From Glossina fuscipes (taxonomy: Eukaryota; Arthropoda; Insecta; Diptera; Glossinidae): DNA of 64,000 nucleotides. Every line of letters starts with the position of its first letter. Position 1 is the first letter of the stretch. Under the pieces are notes generated by a model. That model saw only the letters and a list, made by a program, of their open reading frames with translations. It was not told the DNA's origin and ran no database searches. The translations under genes and the position numbers were made by a program. Shown here in pieces: positions 50,119-61,744 of this stretch. The stretch spans positions 8,179,060 to 8,243,059 of the forward strand of contig NW_023998421.1 in NCBI RefSeq assembly GCF_014805625.2, given 5' to 3'.

Positions 50119-50324
50119 GTTTCGGTACAATGTTTCTGCTTGTTGATATATGCATCTGTTTCATTGAATATTTTTTATATTGATTGTATTTTACTTAACA
50201 TTTTTTCTCAAACCTCTAGTAGGATTTGTTTGCTTATACACATTTTACTTCCTGTACTTTTACTCTTGGCTGAAAGTACATGCATTTGCAAACATAAAAC
50301 TAAATTAAATTACGTACATTTAAT

Positions 50325-50450
50325 ATGTCAATCAATAAGTCTCGGGACTATGTAATAAAACCATTTTTTTGGCACCGTTTTTCTATATTTCTGAATAAAG
50401 TCCTCCTCAAGGGAGAAACAATCAGTGCGACATTACTCCAATACTTTCAT
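50325..50450 (-). mobile_element. Mariner-like 3' end remnant
   Basis: TCAATAAGTCTCGGGACT (50335-50352) resembles mariner terminal repeats of the TTGTTCAATAAGTCCCGGGACT kind. The adjoining sequence, read on the minus strand, has a decayed C-terminal-like stretch (SLEEDFIQKYRK). Recognised by resemblance only. It ends just before the pyrimidine tract of the exon at 50463. Confidence 0.45.
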
Positions 50451-50462
50451 GTTTTTTTTTAG

Positions 50463-50629
50463 AAGGACTTATCAAAACACAAAAGATCCTTCAGTTTCCG
50501 CAATGAGCTGCTCAAGTTGCTGGTGGCCAGATCAGGAGAAGGAGAGATGGAACAACAATTCGAATCGCAAAACATGCAATTTCGGCATCAGCAACACAGT
50601 GCGGTGGTTGCTTCGCTGAAAGCAAACGC
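50463..50629 (+). CDS. Candidate internal exon of an unrecognised gene
   Basis: A T10 tract followed by AG (50461-50462) and a consensus donor GC|GTAAGT (50630) bound 167 bp that stay open as 55 codons. The piece starts KDLSKHKRSFSFRNELLKLL and continues with GEGEMEQQFESQNM, then a Gln/His-rich HQQHSAVVASLKAN. Base composition and codon choice (CTG, CTC, GTG, GCC) are strikingly less AT-biased than in the flanks. The peptide looks like an amphipathic helix or coiled-coil segment. The exon leaves two bases of a codon. I do not recognise the gene; it must have other exons in or beyond the surrounding tens of kb. Confidence 0.6.
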
Positions 50630-51667
50630 GTAAGTCCGTATTCCATTTAAGATCAGGAGTGAAGTCAACCAACTTGGGCGAACTACGTTCAGCCAAAGTT
50701 TGTACCCGCCAGATTTCGTTTACAATCAGCAAACTCCGAACAACAAACTATTGCATTGGATAAAGAAGAGTTGCTAAAATACCATTCAAACCAATGTTGA
50801 TATTGAATTTTTCCCCTGCTTTAAAAATAACAAAAACAATCTCACTTATATCATCGTAGCTCATAAAGAAATAATCGAAAGAAGTAATCGAAATGATAAC
50901 ATATTTAGATAACTATCGCTTAAGATGTGAGACTTTCTAAAAATAATGTGGACAAGTGTTTGTGACGGTCCCGCCACTTACTGGCCGGTGGCTTATATAC
51001 ATATAAATGTACCTATGAAGACAAATCATTTTTTTCTTGTTTTTTTTTTTTTTTGTTTACAAGCCAACAACGTGTGCACGATTATGTTTTGGTTTTTGAT
51101 CAAAATCCCTGTTAGGCTTTCAAAAACGAAAGTTAACAACAAGTTAATATTTCTTGATTGAACAAATTTATTTTACACGAACCTGCCATTCACATTCACT
51201 CTTGCTTTCAATTCATCGAAAAAACAAAAAACCCCCAAAAAAAAAAAAAGACAAATTAAAGAAAAACCTCTGGAAATAAAAATAATAACAGATATCTTCA
51301 CGTATATATGCGCTCGATGCAATGTGTATTGGTATGCATGTTCATGAGGAGATATATTCAATTAACAAAACAAAATTGAAAGATTGTCTAACAAAGTCTT
51401 AATGACAAGAAAATGCCACCTTAAACGCTGCGACATGTCATTGCATTAAAACCCCAAAAGCCATTCATGTCAACAACTTACTAAATAAAATTGATATGTA
51501 AGTTAATAATTTCTATGCTGTCTTACGAAAACATATATGGATTTTTATTAATTTACTTACATAAATTGCTTGATGGTTATGATGTGTATGTATGTATGTA
51601 TGCACATTGTTATTGTTGTCGTTCACTCTACAACAATTCACTTTTCATATAACAATTTGTTTTTCTT

Positions 51668-51671
<4 letters not shown>
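50630..51671. other. Putative intron sequence
   Basis: Between the two candidate plus-strand exons. AT-rich with poly(T) near 51040 and a poly(A) run near 51238. Nothing else recognised. Confidence 0.3.

Positions 51672-51704
<33 letters not shown>
51672..51704 (+). repeat. Long poly(T) tract
   Basis: More than 30 consecutive T, possibly the pyrimidine tract of the acceptor at 51718-51719 or the poly(A) of a reverse-inserted retroelement. Confidence 0.8.
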
Positions 51705-51705
<1 letters not shown>

Positions 51706-51719
51706 TGTTAAACATTCAG

Positions 51720-51762
51720 TAAATGCTGCATTTTTACTGCTGGCAATCAACTCGCGCTATAC
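51720..51762 (+). CDS. Candidate 43-bp exon
   Basis: Bounded by ATTCAG (51714-51719) and the donor GTAAGT (51763). It joins in phase to the exon at 50463-50629 (two bases carried in, leaving phase 0) and reads AKCCIFTAGNQLALY without a stop. The splice signals are good, but so short a piece could be chance. Confidence 0.3.
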
Positions 51763-53029
51763 GTAAGTAAGTACAGGCGTCTTAACAAAACAACTCTTAC
51801 CTCACCGGCCCGTGTAATCTGTTGCTATGTGCTCTATGTGTGTTTGCATGCCGTGTATATATGCATGTATACATGTGTTTATATATATATATATATATAT
51901 ATAATATGTACGTATGTATGTAGTTGATAATGTCTGCCTTAAAGTCTGTCATTTTATTAGCTTAGTCAATATTTTCTGTTGGAGAATTGCAATTTTCATT
52001 TTCTGCAGAAAAATTCCCAAACCTGGTTAAATTGCACGTACTTGAGCTTGCTGCTGTTGCTTGCTGCTGTTGCTGGTCTGTGGTTTTTATGGCAAAATTT
52101 AATTTTAAAAATTGAAAATTGGAAAATTTGTTGAAATATCTTCGTAAACATTTCAAGCGGTTCGATAAACATTTTCTTTTTGCTTTGATTATTGTTGAAA
52201 GATGTTTGTTTCCTAAAAATGCAATAATTTTTTAATCACCACGTTGAACTTGCTCTTAAATATTCGCCCATTTAAAAATTACAAGGCGAACATAATCTAT
52301 ATTGAAACATTTGACCGCGAAACGATATGTAAATATGACAGAGCACGCAAATACGATATTGAGTTTGCTCAATTATCTATGACCTTCTGTCAAATTGCCT
52401 CAAAATACATTGTAAGAAATCGTACGGTTGGGTATTGTGTGTGTTAAGTGTCAATATCTTAATCGTCAGTCAATCTTGAACTCGAATAAATGTGATATCT
52501 ATACTGCATATAATTATCATGATTTATTTCATCAATTCAATTTCTATTTTCTTTGATTTTTACCACATTTCATTAAAATGTCCAAAAAGGACAAAATAGT
52601 ACAAGACGGACAGAGGGGCAGACAAGCTTAAATCGAGTCTGAATCAATTTCTTTTTTTCTTAGTTCGATTCCAGAATCACGGTATGATAAAAGGTAGGTC
52701 TGTCTGTAGGGTATCCCAAGTAAAAAATTTATGCTTGCTTGGAAAAGAATCTTAGATAGCCTCCAAACATTTTAAATATTTTTTCAAATTGCTATTGCAA
52801 CTTGTTATAGTAACAGCACAAAATTATAAAATGCTTTTAAAACAAAAACCTTTATTTACTAAAATATAAAATTGAACTGAATTGAACTTTCAGTAAATTT
52901 TAAACAAGAAAAATAACAAATAACTAATCGAACTTTTTAATTTTGAAATAAAATGTCATAAAGTACAAAGAACATGGTGTACCAACAGCAGTCCCCATCC
53001 TGAGAAGTATCAATATTTAATAAATTAAA
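51763..53029. other. Intergenic or intronic sequence
   Basis: TA repeat at 51882-51904. A minus-strand frame at 51962-52156 has a short Gln run but no motif. GACGGACAGAGGGGCAGAC near 52596 looks like a scrap of R1 or R2. Nothing else. Confidence 0.35.
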
Positions 53030-53185
53030 TGAAACTCTTCTTTTCCGCTTCTACTTGTCTACCCCACTATCGATATCCAACTTAAAATTGTTCCCGTTCT
53101 TTTGAACAACTTTATATGGACCTTCATGCGGTCTTTACATTGATCGTTTTCGTTCGATTTTACATGGTCCTGTGTATTTGCGGCG
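53030..53185 (-). pseudogene. Ty3/gypsy-type pol (integrase C-terminal) remnant
   Basis: The minus strand reads EGPYKVVQKNGNNFKLDI (about 53130 down to 53075), the pattern at the C-terminal end of insect Ty3/gypsy polyproteins (GPY/F motif, then a short beta-rich LDI segment). A stop follows a few codons later, and stops also lie upstream. No LTRs, gag or envelope can be seen, so this is an isolated dead fragment. Confidence 0.55.
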
Positions 53186-53312
53186 GTTAGGTTACTCTGC
53201 GTTGATTTAACAATGGTTTTTGATTATTAATAGTGTTTGTCTGAGAATTACATCCATGTTCCTATTGAAGCTATTATCATTTACCTGTTTTAAGAGTAAG
53301 TTATGATCTTGA

Positions 53313-53443
53313 AAGTATTATTATCAATTTCGCCAGAGAAATAAATTCTAAGACTAAACTCTTAAGGCACTAGCATCTAAGCCTATCGACCATTGACTTG
53401 CTAGTCGAGATTCCTTACCTTCGGCCACTCAGGCGGCTTAATC
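53313..53443 (-). mobile_element. tRNA-derived SINE, family A, copy 5 (minus, B box deleted)
   Basis: Minus-strand reading: CCGCCTGAGTGGCCGAAGGTAAGGAATCTCGACTAGCAAGTCAATGGTCG, then directly GCTTAGATGCTAGTGCCTTAAG and TTTCTCTGGCGAAATTGATAATAATAC. The segment holding the B box and the start of the body is missing, so this copy is an internal deletion. Confidence 0.75.
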
Positions 53444-56400
53444 TCTCTTGAAAAAAAATAAAGTCCTATTCGAAGTCCTATTCGAATAGATATCTGCAAT
53501 GATTAGTAGCAACAAATCCCAAGTGGAAGAGCAAGCAGACAAATACGTCGAAAATGTCAACAATCGATGCGGATTTATGGGTGCAGCCAACACAATGTCA
53601 TAACAAATCGATCACCATCTCCTCATCGCAGATGTAATAACATTCAAATTGCCTTAGGCTTACAGTAACAAGGTCTCCCATCATTTACTTGGTTTTAAAT
53701 CGCAAAATTTTTCAAAAATTTCCATTTCAATAGTCAATGTTGCTTTGCAGTGCTTTGTAGTAAGACTATTTATTAAAAATGTATTTTTAAATGATTATTA
53801 ATAATATTTTCATGCAAGACGAAGAGGATTACAAAAAACACATAACAATTATAAGTACACCGAACTCTTTTTGTACACGATAGATACACCCTTTAGAGAG
53901 CCGTGCAAAAAGTCGTGTAAAAATATTTATTTATTCTTATTGATGAACCGCATTATTTCAAAATAAAAAATAAAAAAAAAAACATGTAAAAGAAGAGTTG
54001 GCTGTATTTTGTTTCGCAAGCAACTGACATTTAAATAACATATTATTTTTGATTAATAAATAAAGTAGCGCCTCATTGCCTAGGACTAGCGATGCACAAA
54101 TGCCCTAAATGAATACAAGTGGACTTTTGTTGACCCCCCTTCTGGAATGGTTGAAGTTTGTGTTTAAAGATCTCATAATCTTTCTGGTAAATACAGGGCT
54201 GTCACGCAATTGATAATTTAATATCTTTCTCGATTTTTGCGGCTTTTTATCGGTTGTCGATGTGGATAGACAAAAAACAGTCACGAAAAACAAGAATTGA
54301 ACTGAATCAAAATCGTTCGATCACTAAGAATATACAGATAATTTACACTGTCTCTGCTGTACATTTCGAAATGTTACCAATCAAAGGATATATCTAGTAC
54401 AGCCCCTTCTTGCGATATAACGTTCATAACAATCGATTGAACGATGAAATCATTTTTAAAAGAAAAACAAAAATAAATGTTCCCATGATTTCATACTAAC
54501 ATTAAAGAAATTAATATTTCCTTTTTTTTTTATAATAAACAATAAAAATTTAACGTGAGATATGCACACATCATCATATGCACATTATAATTAATAATAA
54601 TCAAAGATTTGTTTTTTTCTTTTCTTTTGAATTTTATTTTTAAATATTAATGTGCGAAACTCTACAAAATGAGGTTAGATAGTTTTGGCATTTCCTTTGC
54701 AACACTTGAGGGATATATTCTGGCCTTGTGATCGGTCTGTAGACATGGAACAAAAGCATGTGCATTCTTGTTAGGCTTATTTTGATTTCGTTTTAATTTT
54801 AGTAAGAAAATGCTCCAATATCAGCTTAATTGTAAAACAGGGTCATTAAGTCCCAGCAATCACAGGTAAAACAATGTCTTATAACTTGTGACATCTCCTT
54901 GATGTTGCTCGCACTATGGCCATTAGAACGTATTGTAACAAGTGGGTGGAATGTTACACACGGTATATATGCAGACAATCAGTTTTCAAAGATTGAAAAG
55001 ATATCTACAGATTTTCTTAATAGATTAGAAAGAAATTAATTGCTAACTAGAAGATGCTGCATACGACGCCCATTCGAATTTCTTACAAGATTATATTCGC
55101 CCAGGAGAAGGTATTACAAAAAAATGCGTTGGCTTATATTTTGGATTATGAGAAATTTCAGGTCATCATGAATAGTTTTGTTGCAATAAGGCGGCGACTC
55201 TTACATAAATATTTTTGATGAATGGAAGATCCACGTCCTGGTTACTGGCTTCCATGGGAAATGGACTAAATTTCTATGCTCTAAATTTCAAGGTTTTTCC
55301 AGTTTATGAAGTTCCAGACGGCAAATGCCGACAATTATACAAGCAAATCGTTAGCAAAGTAATCGTGAACGCTATGAAGAAATGTCAACGCGATTTGAAA
55401 GCACATGAAATTTAGGCTTCCTATGCATAAATTGCATCACTACAGAGAGATAAAATTCCCATTTTCCAATATTATGTTGCAGTGGATATTATAAGACTTA
55501 CTGCAGAAAACTGTATTACAATTGGTTGAGACCTACTAGCTTGAACAGGAGAAAAGGAAGCTTAGGTCTTCAAGGAACAGAGCTTAGAAACAAGCTACCC
55601 GTCATACATCCGATTTGGGACTGCGAGCTCCCATATAAGGGAACACGCAAAAATTTTTTCTAGTCCCAAATTGCTTCGCCATCTGCTTTAAAAGTTTGAT
55701 GTGGTGATATGAGATTTGATGGTAATCTGCAACCTTTCTCTAGTAGTGGCACTTGCCTGAACTTAACCTTAAGTTTTTAATTTCTACTCTCGTGCCAAAA
55801 AAACGGCTATCGCTGTATTCTCAAACGATTTGCGAGGGCATGAAATCGTAAAATCTATGTTATTACTCGGCTATCGCGAAAATATAAAATCCAAAAACTT
55901 TGCGTTCTGTAGAACAACCTTCTCATTATATAATAAGTAGGCCTTCATTGCATTCTCAAAAGATTCGCGAAAGTATAAAATAGAAAAACTAGCTCTGGAA
56001 TAATCCCTTTATTATGTTACGAAGTTGATCGCATGTTTTATAATAGCACCTTATCTGATGTGTTAGACGTGATTAGGTCGCTTACATAGCAAGTTACGTT
56101 CCCTCTTTCCATATAAGTCTTTGACACAATATATTTTTTAGTATCAAGTCGCTGCGAAAGCAAACGTGACGGACAGCAAAAAAAAATTCGCTTCATGTCA
56201 AATTTTATCATAATTGTTTTTTTAATATTTTTATTTCCTTTAATAGAATCTAACTTGCTTGATATCAAACCTGTTATGCTAACGCTATTGTTGCGTTTTA
56301 AAAATTATGACGATGTTGAACAGGTACGCGTATTACGCTAAGAGGGAAGTGGGGAGGAAATATTTAAAAGCTTCAAAATATTTTGCATTTTTTTGTTTAC

Positions 56401-57683
56401 TTTAATGCGAAATTATTTGCGACTTGAGCACGTTTTCGTCACAATGAAAAATCTCACGTAGTCCTAACCACTGTTCAGGATTTAAAATGATATTTTCTTT
56501 CTACATTGAAAAACATTTCACGGCTGGGCTCGACATGAAATGTAAATATAATGTAAATGTTTATCTCTTCAAAAATGTTTCTCATTTTTTTTTTTTTTCT
56601 TTTCTTGCTAAAAAACATCAAATGATTCGAAATATAAAAAGAAAAAATGAAAATGGGATCCTTTCACCTTTTACTCTCAAAAGCGAAAGAAGACGGCGAA
56701 GAAGAAGATGCTTATGTTGCCAAAGGCGACATTTTTGTTACATGTGAAAATGATTTGTTGTTGTCAGTGCCAATAAATTGAATCAGCATTGAATCCATAA
56801 ATCAGCAGCTTTTTTCCATTTCGTTAATAAATGCAATTTACTTCGATTTATTATGGCAAAGAGGCGAACTGAAAGGAAATATTGTCCTTGTTTTTGCTTT
56901 TACTGACAGCATGCAATTTAATGTTATTTTCTTGAAAAGTTTGCACAGATCGACAGGTTTATGCATATGTTTATGTTTTAGCAAAATTTAAGGTGCGTTT
57001 AATTTATTTATTATGGGATTTTCTCATAATATTGTTGTTCTTTTTTCTTCTGTTTTTATTAAATGCTATTTGGGTGGGGTTCCCTTCGTTGCTGCGGTCT
57101 TTTTTTTTTTTTATATATATGTGTAGAAAAAATCAACTATCATTCTTAATATTTTTTCCCTTGTTTTTTTTTATTCTAATAATTTGCTTTGTTAAACAAT
57201 ATTTTTGTTTAGATTGATTGTTGGTTTCTTATATTGCGTTTATGGAGTTTTTTCAGCAAAACGTAAATAAATTCTTCTTTCAATTTTAAATTCATGTTAC
57301 TAAACGAGATACATGTACGCCAATTGGAGAATTTCTGCAATTTCTGGCAGAAGAACCGAATAAATGATGCAAGAAAGCCTCTTTAAAAATCCGGTTTTCA
57401 TCATTAGAAGAGTTGCGTAGAATGAATGTATCAATACTTAATAGCCGGGAAATGTGCGTAATCTAGCATTGATTAATTCTAGTCGTATTATCTTTAAGGC
57501 ATGGAAGTAACCGTCCGATTACGTTGGAGCAGCCCATAGTACCCCTTTCTGTTTACCGTTCCGTTCCAATTCTACTACTATTTAGGTGGGATCATTCCGG
57601 CCTTTATCTCTGTCTATGCCATTTTCTTTAACTTGGGCTAAAATCCTTTTCTCATATTACTTTCGTATATAACCCATTTCCCA
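53444..57683. other. Intergenic or intronic sequence
   Basis: Around 55060-55420 composition is less AT-rich and short open frames (66 codons at 55215-55415) occur without a motif. At 55795-55975 a loose ATTCTCAAA-GATT-GCGA motif recurs two or three times. Nothing else is supported. Confidence 0.35.
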
Positions 57684-57788
57684 TTGCTCTTTATCAATGC
57701 AAGAGCGACTCACGAGTGCAAACTCACGTTGCGCTATCAATCCAAGAGCGTTATAATCCCAACTATGCAATATAGGGGTCAGGATGCC

Positions 57789-58094
57789 CTACCGGATAAG
57801 TCGCATGCTCAAACAATAGTCATAAGCATTTCTCGAAGCGTACCGAAGATCGAAGTGCCAGCGGCTGAGTATCTGGGCGTTGTCTACGGCCCTTTGGAAA
57901 TATCGTGGTGGACGCTCATATCGCGTGGACGCCAAATAATTATAAGTGTTGGATTGACCTCGCATTGCCCAGAGAGGATAATTTGGACCATAAACAATCT
58001 CCCATATCTGGTCGTCCAGCTTTGACAAAGGCCCTCTAAACCAGGTGGGACAGTGGGATTGGGAAGCGTAAGCTGTCGCTTGGGCGTAACTCAT
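57789..58094 (-). CDS. Candidate small gene, 101 residues, Tyr/Arg/Trp-rich
   Basis: ATG (58094) to TAG, in DNA clearly richer in G+C than the flanks, with ordinary codon choice. The product starts MSYAQATAYASQSHCPTWF and has many Tyr, Arg and Trp (for example STRYERPPRYFQRAV, SRWHFDLRYASRNAYDYC). No signal peptide or known domain is visible. A TATA-like TATTTAA lies upstream on the minus strand (58155-58161), about 60 bp before the ATG, and GAATAAATTC follows it. The same arrangement is seen in LTR ends, so this may instead be a leader of a dead retroelement. A plus-strand frame (57684-58025) overlaps it antisense and is probably a shadow. Confidence 0.35.
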   Translation of the reverse strand: MSYAQATAYASQSHCPTWFRGPLSKLDDQIWEIVYGPNYPLWAMRGQSNTYNYLASTRYERPPRYFQRAVDNAQILSRWHFDLRYASRNAYDYCLSMRLIR

Positions 58095-58359
58095 AAGTTG
58101 AGGGGTTTCGTCTGCTTGAATTTATTCGACAAGTGTTAAACTCGAAGTGTGGTGTTAAATAGGCCTTGAATCTGCCCAGAGTTGCAATAAAAGTGCTCTG
58201 TACTCGCTTTATTACTATTACTTTTGCTTAGATCCAGATGTTCTTCGAGTTAAATTTTTTCTACCTGACTCATCTAAAGCTTCCACACCTCACACGCTTA
58301 TTTTCTGTGTACGTATATGTAGAAATTTTGCTTATGAACTCGAGGTAAGTTTTGCCTTT
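58095..58359. other. 5' flank of the candidate gene at 57789-58094
   Basis: Holds the TATA-like element described there. Nothing else recognised. Confidence 0.3.
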
Positions 58360-58475
58360 AAATTGCACTAGAGGCTGTAGGCCACTACCTCTCAACTTCT
58401 TTCCAAGTCCTCATATCTTTCTAACCGTCACCGTGTTACACGAGATGAGGACACTTCCTGAGTGATATGGACACG
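58360..58475 (+). mobile_element. Possible SINE, family B, copy 2 (3' part)
   Basis: CACTAGAGGCTGTAGGCCACTACC, CAACTTCTTTCCAAG, CCGTGTTACACGAGATGAGGACACTTCCTGAGTGATATGGACACG line up with the body and end of the copy at 61.7-62.1 kb. Heavily diverged. Confidence 0.45.
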
Positions 58476-59046
58476 AATTAATCGAATCTGCTTACTCAAA
58501 ACGAAATTACTCCTTATCAATGAACAGAATGACATAAGCAAAAACTACTTCGATATCTTGGCTATACTTTTTTCATTTAATATCATACAATTACTGTTAT
58601 TGTTAGGTACTTTCCTTTCGCAAGCAGCTTTATCTTACTTCAATGCAATCCAATAACGATGACAAATTGAGCAAACAAATTCTAATTTATCTTGAAATTT
58701 ACAAATTCTATCTGTCTTTATATTTCGTTCATCATATGAAATAAGTAATATGAACTGCAATGTAAACAATAGGAAAGCAAGCACTGTCAGTATTATATTC
58801 AACTTTGACGTGCAAAATAATTAATATATAAAATTCATATGTAGTACATAACATATATCAAAAATTTTTATTTTGTTACCGTCTCCTCATATAATTTACA
58901 CGCGTCATATTCTTTTCTCTCTATCTCTGATGCTTCTGAGCGAAGAGTGAAAAAACTTACAAAGACAACTATAAAAAAAAAAAGAAGAAATAATCTTAAC
59001 TGGTCCATTTATGTATATAAAAAAAATAAAAAATAAAAATAAATAA

Positions 59047-59388
59047 ATAAATAAAGGTAAGTTTAACGAACTAGTTGCCAGAACCAGTTTTAAACTCTAT
59101 GAAACTTTAAAGAAATCAACAAACAAAAATGTGGCAAATATTTTGGTACAGTTTGCCGGGCATAAGATTCCTTATGTGAAAAATGAGGTAAGAATTCCTT
59201 CACTTTAGCGGAATTTTACCTGTTGGTAAAAATATTAAAAAAAAAAAAAGAAAGAAAACAATGCAAAAATTTTTTTTTTCTAGAAATTGTTCATCGCATT
59301 TAAAATCGTCGCCACACAAATAAAACTTAGTAAAACCGAAAATGCCTTAAAGGTTACAATTAACAAGCATGATCTCATAACAATTTAA
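59047..59388 (+). CDS. Candidate last two exons of an unrecognised gene
   Basis: A frame open from 59047 to 59187 includes FNELVARTSFKLYETLKK and NILVQFAGHKIPYVKNE and stops at a donor GAG|GTAAGA. A 96-bp intron ends in TTTTTTTTTTCTAG (59283). The next exon, 59284-59388, continues in phase as KLFIAFKIVATQIK..., ending LITI and TAA. The phase match and pyrimidine tract make a real C terminus likely. The left border is unsure: the preceding DNA is (AAAT)n with no good acceptor, and a stop sits at 59044-59046. A possible AATAAA follows near 59781. The peptide is Lys-rich and soluble-looking. I cannot assign a family. Confidence 0.45.
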
Positions 59389-60636
59389 AATAGTTACACT
59401 ACGTATTTCAGTGTGTGTTTAGTGTGAAGTAAAGTGTTGTTTAATGCTCTTTTATTAATAATTTTTCATTCTACATTTATAATTCATTCATTAAAAAAAT
59501 GTTGGAGGGTTTTTTTACATAATTATAATCACCTGACAGTAAAAGCAGTATTGTCGAAAGCTGCAATGAATACAAAAAGCGAAAAAAAAAAAAAAAGAAT
59601 GAAAAAGTGTATTAAGTGTAAACTACTTAATAGTTGTTTTTGTTTATTATTCATGGTATTCATGGTTTTAAATGTGAATTTAAGTAAAGCCGGCTTTAAT
59701 AGGTTTAAGTTAGTTAAAGTTTCGATCAAGACACGCAATGACGATTCTTCGGGTTAAAGGTTTTAATTGTGTATGCAAATGAATAAACAGCATTCCCTGA
59801 CCTCAAAATCGAAATTTTTTATTTATTTATTTTTTTTTAATTTTAATTACAAGCAGAAGTTGCCTTTTGCGACATTAAATGATTAACTCAACTCAATTTT
59901 TTTAATTTTTTTATTATAATTAATTTCAATTAATACTTGTTAAAAAAGGAAGGAAAACAACAACAAAACAAAATAAACATAACTAAATTATATAAAAAGG
60001 AACGAGAACTTCATGCTCATGTATAAGAAGAATTGTGGACATGCAAAGCTAATGTTATAAATACTTGCCAATAAGATTACGAGATCTTTTTTCAAAATGC
60101 GGTTTAAGTGAACACAACAAGGCTTGTTATAGGAATGGAAGCACGGCTCAGAGAAAAAATAAGTAGTCTGATGCTTAGAAATCGACTTATACCGCTTTAT
60201 AGCGTATTGTTGCCCTTTCTTCTACGACAATTATCAGCACAATTATGTTAGTTGTTGTTCGAGAGTTGTGCACCGTGGGTTTAAGCCTTCACGGCAGCAC
60301 CTAGAGACATCTGTGATACATAACTACCATGGGGTTAAACCTTCACGGTAGTGTACCCACGTTAAACCCTCAGAGACATCTGTGATACATAACTTAATAT
60401 ATCATAATTTTTGTATTCATTCATATACATGCACACTTTGCACTTTTTTTTTTTAACTATCTACTTAAAGCAATACTTTTTATTATTAATATCAATATTG
60501 ACCTAAATGAAATAAATTATGCTAGCGTAAGTATTATCTATAAAAACGATTGCAATACTTTAATGTAAAAGTTATGTTTTTTTTATAAAATAAATGTTGT
60601 TGCACTCAGATTGCTGACTTGCTTCTCTTCTCCTTA
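59389..60636. other. Putative 3' UTR and intergenic sequence
   Basis: A 107-codon frame at 59434-59757 contains a Lys run and one hydrophobic stretch (LLNSCFCLLFMVFMVLNV); no family motif, probably chance. At 60275-60390 the words AGAGACATCTGTGATACATAACT occur twice about 67 bp apart with CTTCACGG copies between. Confidence 0.35.
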
Positions 60637-60670
60637 ATATATTGGGTGGGCCGCAATGTTCGTGAAATTT
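60637..60670 (+). mobile_element. Possible mariner terminal inverted repeat
   Basis: TA followed by TTGGGTGGGCCGCAATGTTCGTG closely resembles cecropia/irritans-type mariner ends (TTGGGTTGGCCAAAAAGTTCGT). The matching inverted copy was not found within the next kilobase by eye, and no transposase frame follows. Confidence 0.35.
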
Positions 60671-61744
60671 AAAAACTCAATCGAAAAAATAGTCGCGTTC
60701 TCTACGTAAACAAATGCAAATGTATTTTTCAATTTCATTCATATCTAAATTGTTCCATCTTAACACATTCTCTCCTGCCCATCAAAGCAGGTCAGAGCGC
60801 CTTTTTCCATCACGTTCTTATAAAAACTGGAAAATGCTTTGTTGTTTGCGGATATCGTTTATCCGCTTATCTGCGACCTATTAAAATAGCCAAAACAGAA
60901 GCCTAGATTAACCCACTTTTGCCGTTGATTATCCATCCAATTAAAATATTTTAACCAGTTTTCACGCTTTACATTTTTCTAAACTCGACTTAAACACTAG
61001 CAGTGCAGCCTTGTTATACTTACCCTTCTGATAATTATTCGAATATTGATGTTTATTGTATTGTAGATAACCTGAAATTAAAACATTAAAAATATTATCA
61101 TAATGTGATGCTAAAATGTAGTCAAATTAAAACAAATAATTTTGCTAATGCATATTCGATCATATATCGCAATGCCCTACTTTGGCTCTGGGTGAAAAAT
61201 TCTCCAAGGCTATTTCTGTAATGAACCTGGACTTACTTATAGCTCGATCAAGCAAATGATCAATTAATTTAAGAAATTTTAAGATGAACCACATGTCCGC
61301 TCGTCTACAAAATGGTCTTAAGTTTTGGAAATTTTGACGAGTCTGCGAAAATCAAAGCATATAGCTTCCCCAAAATAGTAGCAAGACCAACTATCCCAAT
61401 AAGTTTTGCCAAAAAGAGAGTAGCTTTCATTATAATTTTTGCCTTCAGTGTATGAAGAGATCAAGAAAGATAGACAATTTTCAAGAGGAAATCACTTAAG
61501 AAAATTTATTGATCGAAATATTTGGCATCGCCTTAAGCCCAATATAACTTTCATTGTCGTGCCGAAAAATTGATGGTGTTGATGAAGACGATGATGACAT
61601 TGTGATGTCATTATCGCAAAATATGTATATTGTGGTTGTTTTACACAATAATTACTTTTTAGGGGAGAGTTTGAAAAATACCCTCCTTTTTAAACTTTAC
61701 AATAGCAAGAGCAGTGCAATGTAAGATTGTGTAAGGACAGGTCT
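60671..61744. other. Intergenic sequence
   Basis: Nothing recognised beyond possible inner sequence of the mariner end at 60.64 kb. Confidence 0.35.
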
